Made by a program: the position numbers and the translations under genes
In this document: piece after piece, positions 1 through 12,355 of the stretch
Layout of the letters: the number at the start of each line of letters is the position of its first letter
Numbering within the stretch: position 1 is the first letter of the stretch
The notes under the pieces: model-generated
Database searches by the model: none
Told to the model about the DNA's origin: nothing
The model's input: only the letters and a program-made list of their open reading frames with translations
NCBI RefSeq assembly: GCF_000004195.4
Contig: NC_030686.2
Coordinates: 43,964,961-44,028,960, forward strand
Direction: 5' to 3'
Length of the DNA: 64,000 nt
Source of the DNA: Xenopus tropicalis
Lineage: Eukaryota; Chordata; Amphibia; Anura; Pipidae

Positions 1-326
1 TACAGACTTCGTGTCCTGCTTGCACTTTCATCTACCCCCCCCCCCTTACTTTGGCACTCCCTTTTGACCGCTTTTGGCTGGGGCTTTAGAAGTCTTCATG
101 TGCCAATTTTATGCCAACTGAGTTGGGCAGAGGGAAGGAGAGAAGATTTGTCGTGTCGAGGCATGCTGGGGGAAGGCGGAAGCAGCTAACTTATTGCTAG
201 TAACCTGTTCTTTGCCTACTGGGGCTGGTGTGGGGGCCCACAGTTCTGGAGATGTGAGGGATGAGTTCTACCTCTCATTATAAAACTAAAGCACTGTGAC
301 TGATATCTTACCCTTGTGTCTCTCAG

Positions 327-488
327 AAGGAGCTGCGACCCCGACTCTGCACCATAAAGAAAGGACCAAGTGGTTTCGGATTCAACCTGCACAGTGACAA
401 GGTTCACCCAGGGCAGTTTGTACGAGCGGTGGATCCCGACTCACCAGCAGAACTTGCAGGGCTTCTACCCAAGGATCGCATTGTAGAG
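327..488 (+). CDS. slc9a3r1: NHERF1 exon: first part of PDZ2
   Basis: Acceptor tctcag/aag at 325-326 and donor gag/gtatga at 489. The exon is 54 codons, phase 0 at both ends. It encodes [19 protein letters not shown] and runs to KDRIVE, with the GFGF binding loop. Confidence 0.93.
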
Positions 489-3400
489 GTATGAGCCACA
501 CTAGTGGTAGCATGGGGTTCCGGACATAGTGGTACCCCCAGGGCAGTGATCCCCCAACCAGTGGCTCGACACTTTGCTCAGCACCCCCTTTGATGTTGCT
601 CTGAGAGGCCCCCTACAGGCCTGCAGTCTCCACGGAGCTACCAAATAGCCAATTACAGTCCTTCAGCATCTCCAAAGTACTTTTTTTCAGGCTAGTGTGG
701 CTCACAAACACTTTTTACAGTAAAAAAAAGATTTTTGATCCCTGCCCTAGGGAATTAAAATAGTTTAAAGACCCCCTTCCTTTCTATTTCTGCTTTTAGC
801 TTGTCATGCCTTAATAGTAGGTGGGGCTATTTGTACTGTACTTCATGGTTCGGGGGGGGGGGAGAAGAGTTAAAACAGAAGGTGACGGCAGTTTTCTAAG
901 CATTATATTTTTTATATAACTGATACGTTTACCCAGCATAACTACCTTTGATCTGAGGTACTGGCATTTTTTTAAAAATATAATCTGCAGGCTTCTTCAA
1001 CCTTCAAGTCTATTGAAACTTTTATGCTTCCATTTGATGGTAAAAGGTGCTGGGAGTTTCAGTCAAGCGTTATCTAATAGGTAATAATTTTGATCATGTT
1101 GGTTTAACCCTTGATCATGTATTGGAGAACCAAGGCTAAAAAGCACTGTTATGGTATTGGCTGCCAGTAGCATTTAGGAAGTGATGTCACTGCAATATGG
1201 CAGCAGTTGAAAGTCTCTAACCAGGACCTGGCGATTTAATTATTTTGAAATTTCTCGGGTCAGCATAAACTTGCATTGTTATTGTGGTGGTCTTTGTATC
1301 TCTCGCAGGTTAATGGCTTAAATGTGATTGGGAAACAGCATGGCGATGTGGTGGCTGCCATCAAGGCAGGGGGAGACGAGACTTCCTTGCTTGTCTTGGA
1401 CCCAGAGGCAGATTCCTACTTCAAGGAGTGCAATGTGGTTCCGGGAAAACAGCATCTGACAGGCGAGTAACCTATATTGCTTGTGTCTTTTCCTCACCCG
1501 CCTCTGCAATCTCGTTAACCAGATTATATAGATTGCACCAACACAGCTTTCTGCCTAACAGGTGGAACAGGGGAGGGCTGTGGGATTTACAGTACCTATT
1601 CCTTCTCAGTAATGCTGCACAGCAAACTATCTTTCAATAGGATTGCCATTATGTCAAAGGGATTACTTCTCTCTGTATCATTGCTTTTTATGGCATTACT
1701 GCCAACAAAGGGTTGCTGTGGAAACCTTGAGAATAATCCTAATCACGCTAATTATCTTAGTGGTTTCACCCTCCCCCTTCTTATATAATCATGCTCCTTT
1801 CCCATCACTCCTTGGTGCTGTCCATCTTAAAGGACAAACAGTTTTTTGTTATAGGCGTTTGTTACCTTTATTCTATACATCTTCAGTAAAAACATTGCCA
1901 TAAAGTCTGCACGAGCCGTGGTTTATATGCTTAATTGTGCCTATTCGGATCGGCGGTATCCGCCGCGGAAGCTTTGAAGTAGGGATGCACCACATCCATA
2001 ACTTTTGGGTTCAGCCAAACAGACTCTGCAATAGATCTGGATGAATGCAGAGCTCTAATTTGCACATTGCAAGCTAAGAATTGTAGCTTTACACCTACAT
2101 AACTTTCTTAGGTTTGGTTTGGCTGAGTAGTTGGGGTTCCTCCAAATGGCACATACCTCTTCTGCTTGCCTTCTCCTAGTTTAGGCTTGTCTGGATTCCT
2201 GCCCATAACTTGGGGTAGGTAGAAGAGGCATGTGCCTAGGCGCAAGGGTGGGCAGAGGCACTGGGCACATACATTCTGCCTGGCTGCCCCTAGTTTTGGC
2301 TTTTCGGTAATCGCATAGGATTCCTGTGCGTGCATCTGTCGAGGTGACCGATGTCGGCAAAATCCTTGGATATCCGTAGTCTTGACTATGGACAGGATGG
2401 GAAATTTTGACTGGGCACCTTTTGAAGGTGGCCAGACATTGGCAAAAGTTAATGCTGAAATGCCAGATAAGGGTAGAATTATTATTTCTACCTGCATATC
2501 TGACAGTTCAGCTCTTAACGTTGGAGAAAATGAACAATTCTTCCTGCAACTGAAGATCATAAGGTGACAATACACATTACAATTAACTGGTGGGGAGGAC
2601 TGGTGAACTTCCGGGAGTTGCCTTGGCGCTCTTATAGTTAGGCCTGGCACTGAATCGTAAGATGGCTGGCACCTTATCTGAATTATATTGTAATCTGTTA
2701 AAGGGTATAGCTGACTGGAATAAATGGCTGGAAATTGTCTGATCTGGCCATACACACAGATGGGCATAATGCCTAGTCAGCCTTCTGTTTAATCAGAATT
2801 CTGTTCAGAAAGACCAACTGCAGTATGAGAAGGATCACAAGATGGTCCATCAAAGCAGCCACTGAATAAAAGGCTGCCCAGTAAGGTTGAAATCGGCCAG
2901 CGTGCCCAATCAGATCTGTGCCTGCATGGCCACTAAGGCTCTAATAACTCTGGTTATTTCATTGTGTTGACATTTCCAATAATCCTTTGTCCGTAACATG
3001 TGACACTGAACAGGATTACATTCTTGTGTGCTATGGATTTAGAAGCTGAAATGAGCTGCCCGGGAGTTTGGGATTTCACCATGAATTTCATACTTGTACA
3101 GTGTAGCACATTGGGGATGTGGGTAATTGTAAGTCTTAAGGGTTTTAAGATAAGGAAGTGGGGGGGGGTTTAATCGACATTCTAGAAGTATCACTTCAGT
3201 GTATTAGTGCATTCAGTTGCACGCAGGCCCAAACGGAGTCAAAATAGGCCCAAGGATTCCAAGTACCCAGAGGCCCAAACAGCCCCCCCAGCTCAATAAA
3301 TAGTGACTGTCTATGGCACCTTATAGCAGCCCCTCTGGCATTTGCCTGAACCCACAGATTGCCAGTCTGGGCCTGGGTCCTGGCATTCCAAGTACCCAGA

Positions 3401-6400
3401 GGCCCAAACAGCCCCCCCCCCCCCCAGCCCAATAAATAGTGACTATGGCACCTTACAGCAGCCCCTCTGGCATTTGCCTGAACCCAGAGATTGCCAGTCT
3501 GGGCCTGGGCCCTGGCATTCCCAGTACCCAGAGGCCCAAACAGCCCCCCCCCCCCCAGCCCAATAAATAGTGACTGTCTATGGCATTTGCCTGTACCCAT
3601 AGATTGTCAGTCTGTGTGACCCAAATAGGGTTGCAGTTTCCGCTTGCCCCTATGTTTTTGGGCTAAAAAACCCTGCTAGAATGTTCCTAAGCCCCAGTCG
3701 GTGGTGGTCACAATGTCCACACTTACATTCCAGACTTAAGACATGAAATTAGCGGCTATGGAACCCCTACCGAAGTGCCCCCCCCTCGTTTTTAAATATC
3801 CAGAGACTTCATTAACTCTCCTCTGTATGCTTTTGTTTAGTGTCTCCAGGGACACAAATCCAGCCTGAGAACTCAAAGTAAACACACAGACGATTAGTAT
3901 AAACTCTCGGGCTTGGCCCAGTTCCCGCTGGGTGCTGGAAGGATTGGAGACTGTTTCCCCGGTGCCTCTTTATACAACAACAATCTGCTTACACTTCCAG
4001 TGTGCAGCGCTCTCGCTTCCCTTCTCAAACCCGACTCAATGTTTATTGGGTATTTATGTTTATGTCGCAGGCGACAGTGTAAACGTATTGCTTGGTTGAG
4101 TGTGATGTAGGGCTAGTTTGTGCACCGGCTGACCCGTGCTTGTGTAAGGCTCACACAGTACAAAGGCTATGTTTGAACTGGTGTTGCCTTCCCGAGCCTT
4201 AATTACATCCAAAGGGAAAATAGCTAAGCCTTCATTCAGGGGATCTTTTTAACCTTTAAATTCAGTCATTCTATCCTGCTGTTTTTGTAGGTTTTAGCTA
4301 TAATCTCCTTCTCAGAAACTTGGCCGATGTATTGTATCCAGTACCCTGCAACTGTGGGGGGGTGCTTTCTCTGCAGTACCCTCTTTTGTAATGTATAAGG
4401 ATATTCTAGGTTACCAAGGAGTTCTATAACCTGTACTTGATCCCAACTAAGATATAATTACCCCTTATTGGGGGCAGAACAGCCCTATTGGGTTTATTTA
4501 ATGGTTAAATGATTCCCTTTTCTCTGTAATAATAAAACAGTACCTGTACTTGATCCCAACTAAGATATAATTACCCCTTATTGGGGCAGAACAGCCCTAT
4601 TGGGTTTATTTAATGGTTAAATGATTCCCTTTTCTCTGTAATAATAAAACAGTACCTGTACTTGATCCCAACTAAGATATAATTACCCCTTATTGGGGGC
4701 AGAACAGCCCTATTGGGTTTATTTAATGGTTAAATGATCCCCTTTTCTCTGTAATAATAAAATAGTACCTTGTAATTGATCCCAATTAAGATATAATCAA
4801 TCCTTATTGGAGGCTAAAAGATGGAGATGCAAATTACGGAAAGATCCCTTATCCGGAAAGCCCTGGGTCCTGAGCATTCTGGATAACAGGCCCCATACCT
4901 GTACTTTTTTTTTTTTTTTTTATTATTGCAAAAAAATGTTTAGAATTATTTGCTTAAAATGGATTGACTTCCTTCTGGATAACAGGTTCCCAGATCCCAT
5001 ACTTATGTATTATATTGATGCTGCATGGGCCAACCCAGTGCAGCAATTTTCCAGCAGCCCCATCCACACCCTAAGGTTCCACACCCCCCCCCCCCCCCTT
5101 ACGCTAGTTTATTTACTCATGGCTGTCCCTCCCCAGTGCCCCATTGTCATGTATATACCCACCCCTCTGATGTCAGAGCGCTGGGTCAGCTGGGTTTTGA
5201 GTTGTAGGGTTTGGTGCACATCACAACTCCTAATATTAAAACCTCAGCCTGGCTAGTCATTTCCTGCAGTGCTTAAGGGTGAATACACACTGGGCTACTT
5301 AGTAGCAGCTACTTGTCACGGCTACTAAACTCCAGAAAATCCCCTGCCATAGACAATACTGAGAATTGCCTCTGCTAAAACACATGTATAGACAATTATC
5401 AGTAAATGATCAGCGTTGTCTGTTTTAGTAGCCACGACATTAAGCTGCTACTAGTAGCTCTGTGTGTCTTCACCCTAAAGGTATGTACGATACAAAGAAA
5501 CTGAATGCTTGGTAAATGGGATTTATTTTTATTCTGACCACTAAAATCCCAATTTGTTCTGTTTCACAGGCCCCTTACCAGAAAAGCTTGCCAATGGTGG
5601 CCTGGAGAAGGTATGTGCTTTATTCATAGTTCAATTTATTATAAGTTTCAAGTAAAAATAAGATTTCACTTATTTAACTTTTTCCTATCGCAGCTTAATA
5701 ACTCAGAAGAACAGATTCACCCAGAGTCCCCTCTGTCTTCTCCAGAGCCCGCGCCGGATATGGTCACCCCAAAACTGGAAGCACAAAAGGTATTCCTTGA
5801 ATGCTTGATAATAATGGCGTTCCCCGTACCCCTGTGTTGGTAAATAAGCTTGAGGCTGAGCAACAATATTTTGGCATGGCCAGTGGCTTTTTACACTGAG
5901 ATCCAATATGTATTTGTTTGCTTTCTTCTTGACTTTCCAACTTAAAGGTCTTAAACCGACCCCAGCAGCTCTTTGAGCTTACAATTTCCTTAATTTTTAT
6001 GACTTATTTTTCTATTCAGGTCCTCTCCTGTTTATATACCAGTCTCTCATTCAAACCACTTTTTGGTTGCTAAGGTTATTCATACCCTAGCAACGGATAA
6101 CTACTGAAAATCCAAACTGGAGAGCTGCTAAACAAATCATCATAGATATTCGACTCTACCTCAGTGGTTCTCAACCTTCCTAATGCCGTGCCTCATGTTG
6201 TGGTGACCCCCCCAACCATAAAATTATTCCTAAGACCATAGGAATTATGTGTTTTCCGATGGTCTTAGGCGACCCCTGTGAAAGGGTTGTTCGGCCTCTA
6301 AAGGGGTCCTGACCCCACAGGTTGATTTAACTGTTTATATGATGTAGAGCAGCGGTTCTCAACCCCTTTACGTAACTTTTCTGCTACTAGTGCATTATTT

Positions 6401-6767
6401 TAAGCTTATTGGGCTTGATCAAATTCTGGACAGAAGATTGGGCCCAGGGCAAAACATTAGTAATAAGCAACTTTGTTCTGGAGCAGCCATGTTTAGTGCA
6501 TTATTTAGCACATTTGCCCAGCAGTCAGTACTACTTTACCATGGAATCAGCAATGTATTTGATCTCGTATACTTGGTCTCTCTCATTCAGGACAGCTCAG
6601 AAAATACCCCCGCGCCTGCCTCAGACGCCACTTCCCCCACAGAGCCCGTCCTTGACCTGAACATGTCGCTGGCACTGGCCAAAGAGCGAGCCCACCAGAA
6701 GCGCTCACAGAAAAAAGCGCCATCTATGGACTGGAGCAAAAAGAAAGAAGTGTTCAGCAGCCTGTGA
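327..6767 (+). CDS. slc9a3r1: NHERF1 (Na+/H+ exchange regulatory cofactor 1), 3' part of gene
   Basis: CDS join(327..488,1309..1462,5570..5610,5694..5789,6591..6767); earlier exons (PDZ1) lie left of the window. The product is a cytosolic scaffold that links apical membrane transporters and receptors to ezrin and actin. Visible are PDZ2, with carboxylate-binding loop GFGF inside [15 protein letters not shown], and the C-terminal ezrin-binding tail [13 protein letters not shown], which ends in a PDZ-ligand-like SSL. Phases join in frame throughout. PDZ2 residues KQHGDVV and AGGDET, and the motif AKERAHQKR before the tail, match NHERF1 rather than NHERF2. NAT9 downstream supports this, because human NHERF1 and NAT9 are neighbours. 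The second intron uses a GC donor. I see no broken frame. Confidence 0.93.
489..1308 (+). other. slc9a3r1: NHERF1 intron within PDZ2
   Basis: An 820-bp GT-AG intron. Part of it (about 545-735) looks like a degraded hAT-like remnant, starting near cagtgatcccccaacc and ending near ttgatccctgccctag. No other feature was recognised. Confidence 0.6.
1309..1462 (+). CDS. slc9a3r1: NHERF1 exon: second part of PDZ2
   Basis: Acceptor ctcgcag/gtt. It encodes [20 protein letters not shown] onward to KQHLTG. The frame of the next exon requires the exon to end at 1462 (aca g), followed by gcgagt, so the donor is GC rather than GT. The GT at 1467 would put the next exon out of frame. Confidence 0.88.
3230..3600. 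repeat. 130-bp minisatellite, locus 1 (about 3 units)
   Basis: The unit contains cagcccaataaatagtgact, cagcccctctggcatttgcc and cccacagattgccagtctgg, with variable C runs. It is the same family as the arrays at 7740, 50370 and 62650. Confidence 0.9.
4433..4800. repeat. 113-bp tandem repeat (about 3.3 units) in a miniature transposon
   Basis: taagatataattacccctta recurs at about 4449, 4562, 4676 and, degenerate, 4789. The array is followed by the frog repeat end attctggataacaggcccca (about 4877). A related inverted fragment lies at 62240-62330. Confidence 0.85.
5275..5480. mobile_element. palindromic miniature transposon
   Basis: The left end aagggtgaatacacactggg is mirrored at the right by gtgtgtcttcaccctaaag. 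The subterminal parts (tagtagcagctact, agctgctactagtagct) are also complementary. A second copy lies at 39450-39640. Confidence 0.7.
5570..5610 (+). CDS. slc9a3r1: NHERF1 exon: linker
   Basis: A 41-nt exon between ttcacag and gtatgt. It completes the split Gly codon and encodes [13 protein letters not shown], equivalent to the human segment just after PDZ2. Confidence 0.85.
5694..5789 (+). CDS. slc9a3r1: NHERF1 exon: acidic linker
   Basis: Acceptor tatcgcag, donor aag/gtattc. It has 32 codons rich in Ser, Pro and Glu ([20 protein letters not shown]). The linker diverges from mammals, but its phase and place fit. Confidence 0.85.
6161..6368. mobile_element. hAT-like miniature element fragment
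   Basis: It starts cagtggttctcaacctt, a common hAT terminal sequence. It contains taagaccataggaattatgt with its near-complement downstream and abuts a second cggttctcaacccc end. It lies in the last NHERF1 intron. Confidence 0.5.
6591..6767 (+). CDS. slc9a3r1: NHERF1 terminal coding exon: ezrin-binding tail
   Basis: Acceptor cattcag, stop tga at 6765-6767. It encodes [18 protein letters not shown] and [13 protein letters not shown] at the C terminus, the amphipathic helix that binds the FERM domain of ezrin. Confidence 0.94.
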   Translation, partial: DSSENTPAPASDATSPTEPVLDLNMSLALAKERAHQKRSQKKAPSMDWSKKKEVFSSL

Positions 6768-7244
6768 GAAGGGGGATAAGAAGAGCTGCTCCGTAGCTGC
6801 GCACCTTAACCATTCTGTGGCTTCTCCCAGCAGCCTCTTCCTGTCCCGCATTCCTTTCCTGCGGCAGCACCACGCACTTCCTGTCCTGTGAAGGGCATTT
6901 AGTCGGCCATTGTCAGCTGGATTGTTAATACCCGTATCTCTGGCTAGAGTCCGTCCTGGTCTATCTCCTGTGCAGCCCCATAACATGTGACCTGAATACC
7001 GTGGGACTGTACGCCACCGCCTTGTGCGCCAAGGTGTATGGTCACATGCTCTGCGTCAGTGGCGCTTCGGGGGGGGCTGTCGTTCTAGCTGAGCCGGTTT
7101 AATTCATGAATAGAAACTTCATTTCAGAAACTCTCGTGGTCCTACTGAATTTCCACTATTTTTTTTCCTATGACTTCGGTCGGAGGTTTGTTTTCTAATA
7201 ACATTTTTGTGAAGGTTATAACAAAATATTTTGCTATTTAGCTA

Positions 7245-7250
7245 AATACA
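7245..7250 (+). terminator. possible variant poly(A) signal for NHERF1
   Basis: AATACA is followed about 30-50 bp later by a GT-rich tract (tctgttgtcttgtttgttgt, from about 7271). No AATAAA was seen between the stop codon and 7790, where the first one belongs to a minisatellite. This placement is tentative and would give a 3' UTR of about 500 nt. Confidence 0.3.
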
Positions 7251-7739
7251 GATTTCTCGACTTTTAACCCTGTCTGTTGTCTTGTTTGTTGTGAGAAGTC
7301 ACTTTATAGCCAAAGGAGAAAGCCGCACCTGTCCAGCAGCTGCATATTATCCGCCCAGGTGTTGTGGATGTAATAGGCTTAACCACTGGCAGGGTGCCCC
7401 TAGGGGTCCAACTGCTAATGTTTTCCCTGGATCTGGCATGTCATAAAAATCACACTGACTCTCTGGGTATTTCCTTGTAGAATGCCATATTGCATCTCAT
7501 TACCCATGAATCCCTTGTGCCTACGGGCAAGCATACAGTTGGGTGAAAGGGTACTTGGGTAATCAGATGCAGTACCTGGGCTGTTGCAGTTTTTATCACT
7601 ACTAAGGTAGCAGTTTGTCCCAATGTACTAGCACCCCTGGTGGTTTAACCTCGTGGAGATGTTATGTTGGCTCCCTCTACTAACCTGATTAATGCTGTGA
7701 TTCCCTGATGCCCAGCAGCAGGCCTGGAATGGGAGTCAA

Positions 7740-8125
7740 AATAGGCCCTGGCATTTCAGGTACATAGAGGCCCAAACAGCCCCCCCAGCCCAATAAATAG
7801 TGACTGTCTATGGCACCTTACAGCAGCCCCTCTGGCATTTGCCTGAACCCACAGATTGCCAGTCTGGGCCTGGGTCCTGGCATTCCAAGTACCCAGAGGC
7901 ACAAACAGCCCCCCCAGCCCAATAAATAGTGACTATGGCACCTTACAGCAGCCCCTCTGGCATTTGCTTGAACCCACAGATTGCCAGTCTGGGCCTGGGT
8001 CCTGGCATTCCAAGTACCCAGAGGCCCAAACAGCCCCCCCCCCCAGCCCAATAAATAGTGAGTGTCTATGGCACCTTACAGCAGCCCCTCTGGCATTTGC
8101 CTGAACCCACAGATTGCCAGTCTGG
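7740..8125. repeat. 130-bp minisatellite, locus 2 (about 3 units)
   Basis: Same unit as locus 1, preceded by gggagtcaaaataggccctg. A detached unit start (gattcaaaataggccctggc) lies at 8240-8270. Confidence 0.9.
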
Positions 8126-8784
8126 GTTTGGCTAGCAGAAATGTAGTTGTACAAGTCATGTTCCTTTACTCTCCCCCAAGGTCTAGCCTTACTCTGTGGT
8201 TGCTATGCTGGAATTGGTCAGCAGCAGGTCTAGACTAGGATTCAAAATAGGCCCTGGCATTCCTAGTACACAGACACTTGCAGATTTAGGCTTAGTGCAT
8301 GGGAGCGGATTCGTTCTGTGAACCTGTAAATCTAGAGTTTAAGCTCCCAGGGCTGTAATTTAAGCACAATTTTTTTTTTTCCTTGTGATTTTTCTTATTT
8401 CGGCATTGCAGTTAGTCAGCCCCTCCCATGCTGCAGCCATAAGGGTTCCAAAGCTGCTATGCGGTTTAGACGTTTATTCCTTATTATTGGTTTACATTTT
8501 TCCATCAGCTGATCTGTGCTAATCGCTCTACATCTAGGTTACTAAATATCCCTGGTTTATACAAATTCCTTCTAGGACTAACTTAAAGGGGACCCTAAAA
8601 CTAATTCCAAATCCTTTTCTATCATGTTTGTTGTGCAAAATAAATTTTACTTACACTGTATACTATTACATTTTTTTTTTTTCCCTTCAGTCCTAGAATT
8701 AAAAGTTACAGCCAGCAGTCCGGCACCATTTTGTGTACACTGTTATTAAGGGAAGCTTTGTATCCCCCCAGTATCTTATGCATT

Positions 8785-9597
8785 TGCCTACTAGGTGGAA
8801 TCCCTATGTGCCATTGTTTTATGGTATCTCTCTGTACTGGCTATGAGCAAACTTAGGGGGCTGTTCCTGCTGTATTGTGCTTAGTACAGGGGAATCCCTA
8901 TGTGCCATAGTTTTATGGTATCTCTCTGTACAGGCTATGAGCAAACTTAGGGGGCTGTTCCTGCTGAATTGTGCTTAGTACAGGGGAATCCCTATGTGCC
9001 ATAGTTTTATGGTATCTCTCTGTACAGGCTATGAGCAAACTTAGGGGGCTGTTCCTGCTGAATTGTGCTTAGTACAGGGGAATCCCTATGTGCCATAGTT
9101 TTATGGTATCTCTCTGTACAGGCTATGAGCAAACTTAGGGGCTGTTCCTGCTGAATTGTGCTTAGTACAGGGGAATCCCTATGCTGCCATAGTTTTATGG
9201 TATCTCTCTGTACAGGCTATGAGCAAACTTAGGGGGCTGTTCCTGCTGAATTGTGCTTAGTACAGGGGGAATCCCTATGCTGCCATAGTTTTATGGTATC
9301 TCTCTGTACAGGCTATGGGCAAACTTAGGGGGCTGTTCCTGCTGAATTGTGCTTAGTACAGGGGAATCCCTATGCTGCCATAGTTTTATGGTATCTCTCT
9401 GTACAGGCTATGAGCAAACTTAGGAGGCTGTTCCTGCTGAATTGTGCTTAGTACAGGGGAATCCCTATGTGCCATAGTTTTATGGTATCTCTCTGTACAG
9501 GCTATGAGCAAACTTAGGGGGCTGTTCCTGCTGAATTGTGCTTAGTACAGGGGAATCCCTATGTGCCATAGTTTTATGGTATCTCTCTGTACAGATT
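8785..9597. repeat. 92-bp minisatellite, about 9 units
   Basis: The unit carries ttttatggtatctctctgta and gctgttcctgctgaattgtg. Units are nearly identical. The same unit forms a second array at 51925-52275, 43 kb away. Confidence 0.93.
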
Positions 9598-10484
9598 TGT
9601 TTCAGGAAGTGCCATTTAAGGCAGTGTTGGACTATCTGGGAAAACCTTAACAGGCAATGCCCATTCTTAGGGACAAGGTTATCTGGACAGTGCAAGGGAT
9701 AATGGCGCACAAATGTAGATTATTAAAAAGAAACCTGCCCCATTCATAGATTCCACGTGGCAAAACCAAGGCTCTCTGGTTTTAGGGCAGTTATTAGCTA
9801 CATAAATTGCTTTTTTTTTTTTTTTTTTTTTCCCCTTTACCTAATGACCCGTTGGATGTGCTTAAATAATTAACCTTGCAGTATGTGGCGCCACACCGTG
9901 GGAGCCCAAATTATCAGACCAATCCGAGTGAGCAGATGTTTTCATGCTTTACATGCTGCTGTTGGGCAATATAGGGCCAGTTGACCAAGGTAAGACATTA
10001 CTTAAGGTGCTCATGTCGGGCCAATAAAAGCTGAAAGGACAACAGCGTATTATCCGGTGTATGGGGCCCACAGACGGGCCTGTCCGACGGTGTTTGAACA
10101 ACTTTAGTATATGTAGAAGTGGCACATATGAGAAGCAATAAAGGGAAATGTTCCCTTTAAGCTTCTGCCTTCTCTACAATGCAAGTGCCTGCGCTGGAAA
10201 ACCCAGTGTGATGATGTAGAGCAGTGATCAGTAACCCGGTGATTACGGCAAGGAGTCGGTGCCATTGAGCCAAACAGTGAGTCACCCTGCTATAAACACA
10301 CCCTGCCTGGATTGCCTGGAATTTACCCCCAAAGCACCTGGGCGGTGGGTGATGCAGCTCCTGTTAATTATTGTCAGTGGCAGAGAGGGTTTATTTGACG
10401 TCGGACCAGGGAGTACAAACAGACCTGGCAGCTGCTGAGAGGCCCATTGGGGGTCCAGAGCAGTTTCAAATTAAATGTCTGCAA

Positions 10485-11745
10485 TTCTCAGGAGCAAGAT
10501 AGGGACAGTAGAGTAAGATAGCTCCAGCTAACCAAGATAGGGACAATAGAGCAACATGGTTCCAGAAGAGCAAGATAGGGACAGTAGAGCATGATGGCTC
10601 CAGAAGAGCAAGATAGAGACAGCAGAACAAGATTGCTCCAGAACAGCAAGATAGGGACAGTAGAGCAACATGGTTCCAGAAGAGCAAGATAGGGACAGTA
10701 GAGCATGATGGCTCCAGAAGAGCAAGATAGAGACAGCAGAACAAGATTGCTCCAGAACAGCAAGATAGGGACAGTAGAGCAACATGGTTCCAGAAGAGCA
10801 AGATAGGGACAGTAGAGCATGATGGCTTCAGAAGAGCAAGATAGGGACAGTAGAGTAAGATGGCTCCAGCTAACCAAGATAGGGACAGTAGAGCAACATG
10901 GTTTCAAGAAGAGCAAGATAGGGACAGTAGAGCAAGATGGCTCCAGAAGAGCAAGATAGGGACAGTAGAGCAAGATGGCTCCAGAAGAGCAAGATAGGGA
11001 CAGTAGAGCATGATGGCTCCAGAAGAGCAAGATAGAGACAGTAGAACAAGATGGCTCCAGAACAGCAAGATAGGGACAGCAGAACAACATAGCTCCAGAA
11101 GAGCAAGATAAGCTCCACCTAATCAAGATAGAGACAATAGAGCATGATGGCTCCAGAAGAGCAAGATAGGGACAGTAGAGCAAGATGGCTCCAGAAGAGC
11201 AAGATAGGGACAGTAGAGCATGATGACTCCAGAAGAGCAAGATAGGGACAGTAGAGCATGATGGCTCCAGAAGAGCAAGATAGAGACAGTAGAACAAGAT
11301 GGCTCCAGAACAGCAAGATAGGGACAGCAGAACAACATAGCTCCAGAAGAGCAAGATAAGCTCCACCTAATCAAGATAGAGACAATAGAGCATGATGGCT
11401 CGAGAAGAGCAAGATAGGGACAGTAGAGCAACATGGTTTCAAGAAGAGCAAGATAGGGACAGTAGAGCAAGATAGGGACAGTAGAGCATGATGACTCCAG
11501 AAGAGCAAGATAGGGACAGTAGAGCATGATGGCTCCAGAAGAGCAAGATAGAGACAGTAGAACAAGATGGCTCCAGAACAGCAAGATAGGGACAGCAGAA
11601 CAACATAGCTCCAGAAGAGCAAGATAAGCTCCATCTAATCAAGATAGAGACAATAGAGCAAGATCGCTCCAGCTGACCAAGATAAGGACAGTAGATGAAG
11701 ATGGCTCCAGCTGACCAAGATAAGGACAGTAAAGCAAGATGGCTC
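10485..11745. repeat. 38-bp minisatellite with higher-order structure
   Basis: The basic unit has agagcaagatagggacagta followed by gagcatgatggctccaga. A variant with gataagctccacctaatcaa recurs at roughly 250-270 bp spacing (about 11107, 11356, 11626), so blocks were copied together. The minus strand is open in several frames, an effect of the repeat. Confidence 0.93.
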
Positions 11746-12208
11746 AAGCAAGGCAAGTTCAGTGTCGGACTAGGGTGTTGGGTGCCCACAGGGGCTGCCC
11801 AGGAATCACAAGATCCTGCTTTTTTCTCCACCCAGTGCCACATACTGCACTTCCCTCAATGATCAGGGTGGGAGCACAGACGCACATGGTTCTGGACAGA
11901 AAAGTGCTGGCCCTGAAGAAGGGGCCCCACCGGGTTGAATAGCAGGAGGTACACATGGGGCAATATCAGTGGCTTCACCTGCTGGGTTTTCTATTTCTAG
12001 AGAAGCACTGTGTCAAAACTGCTGAAATCATCTCTCCAGTCGCCAGTCATGGAACATTTCTGGATGCTGAAACAGGCGATTTACAGGTATTAAACAAATG
12101 CAGAGATCAATTCCAACCAGGGCAATATCTGCATGAGATTCTCCTTTCCTCTTGCAGGGAAAATACTTACTGAGTAAAGAATAAAAGTGTGTGTCTGTGG
12201 TAGGGACA

Positions 12209-12355
12209 TTAGATTGTAAGCTCTGCCGGAACAGGGAGTAATGAGAATGATTAATCTCTGCATGTACATGCCTAGATTTGGTTGGACAATTTCTGCTCTT
12301 GCCCCACCGTGCAGTTATGTATGGCAAATTGGTGGGTCTTTTAATAATAATAATT
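12209..12355. repeat. possible L2/MIR-type SINE or LINE tail
   Basis: ttagattgtaagctctgccg resembles the conserved 3' tail of CORE-SINE/L2 elements, and the stretch ends in a taataataataatt tail. Identification is by resemblance only. Confidence 0.35.

Larger units (their letters stand above)
1463..5569 (+). other. slc9a3r1: NHERF1 intron with several repeats
   Basis: A 4.1-kb GC-AG intron. It holds a T2-like or related transposon remnant around 2390-2960 (tggccatacacacag near 2744), the 130-bp minisatellite at 3230-3600, a 113-bp tandem repeat at 4433-4800, and a palindromic miniature element at 5275-5480. No exon was recognised inside it. Confidence 0.7.

Noticed and set aside
2108..2767. 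219-codon minus-strand open frame in the NHERF1 intron
   Set aside because: No recognisable domain, and part of it covers transposon-derived sequence (tggccatacacacag). No splice or start context.
327..6767. Identification of the left gene as NHERF2
   Set aside because: PDZ2 residues [13 protein letters not shown] and the AKERAHQKR plus MDWSKK tail fit NHERF1, and NAT9 linkage agrees.
10466..11843. Many minus-strand open frames with LLFWSHHALLSLSCSS-type repeats
   Set aside because: Artefact of the 38-bp minisatellite; the same peptide appears in all frames by register shift.
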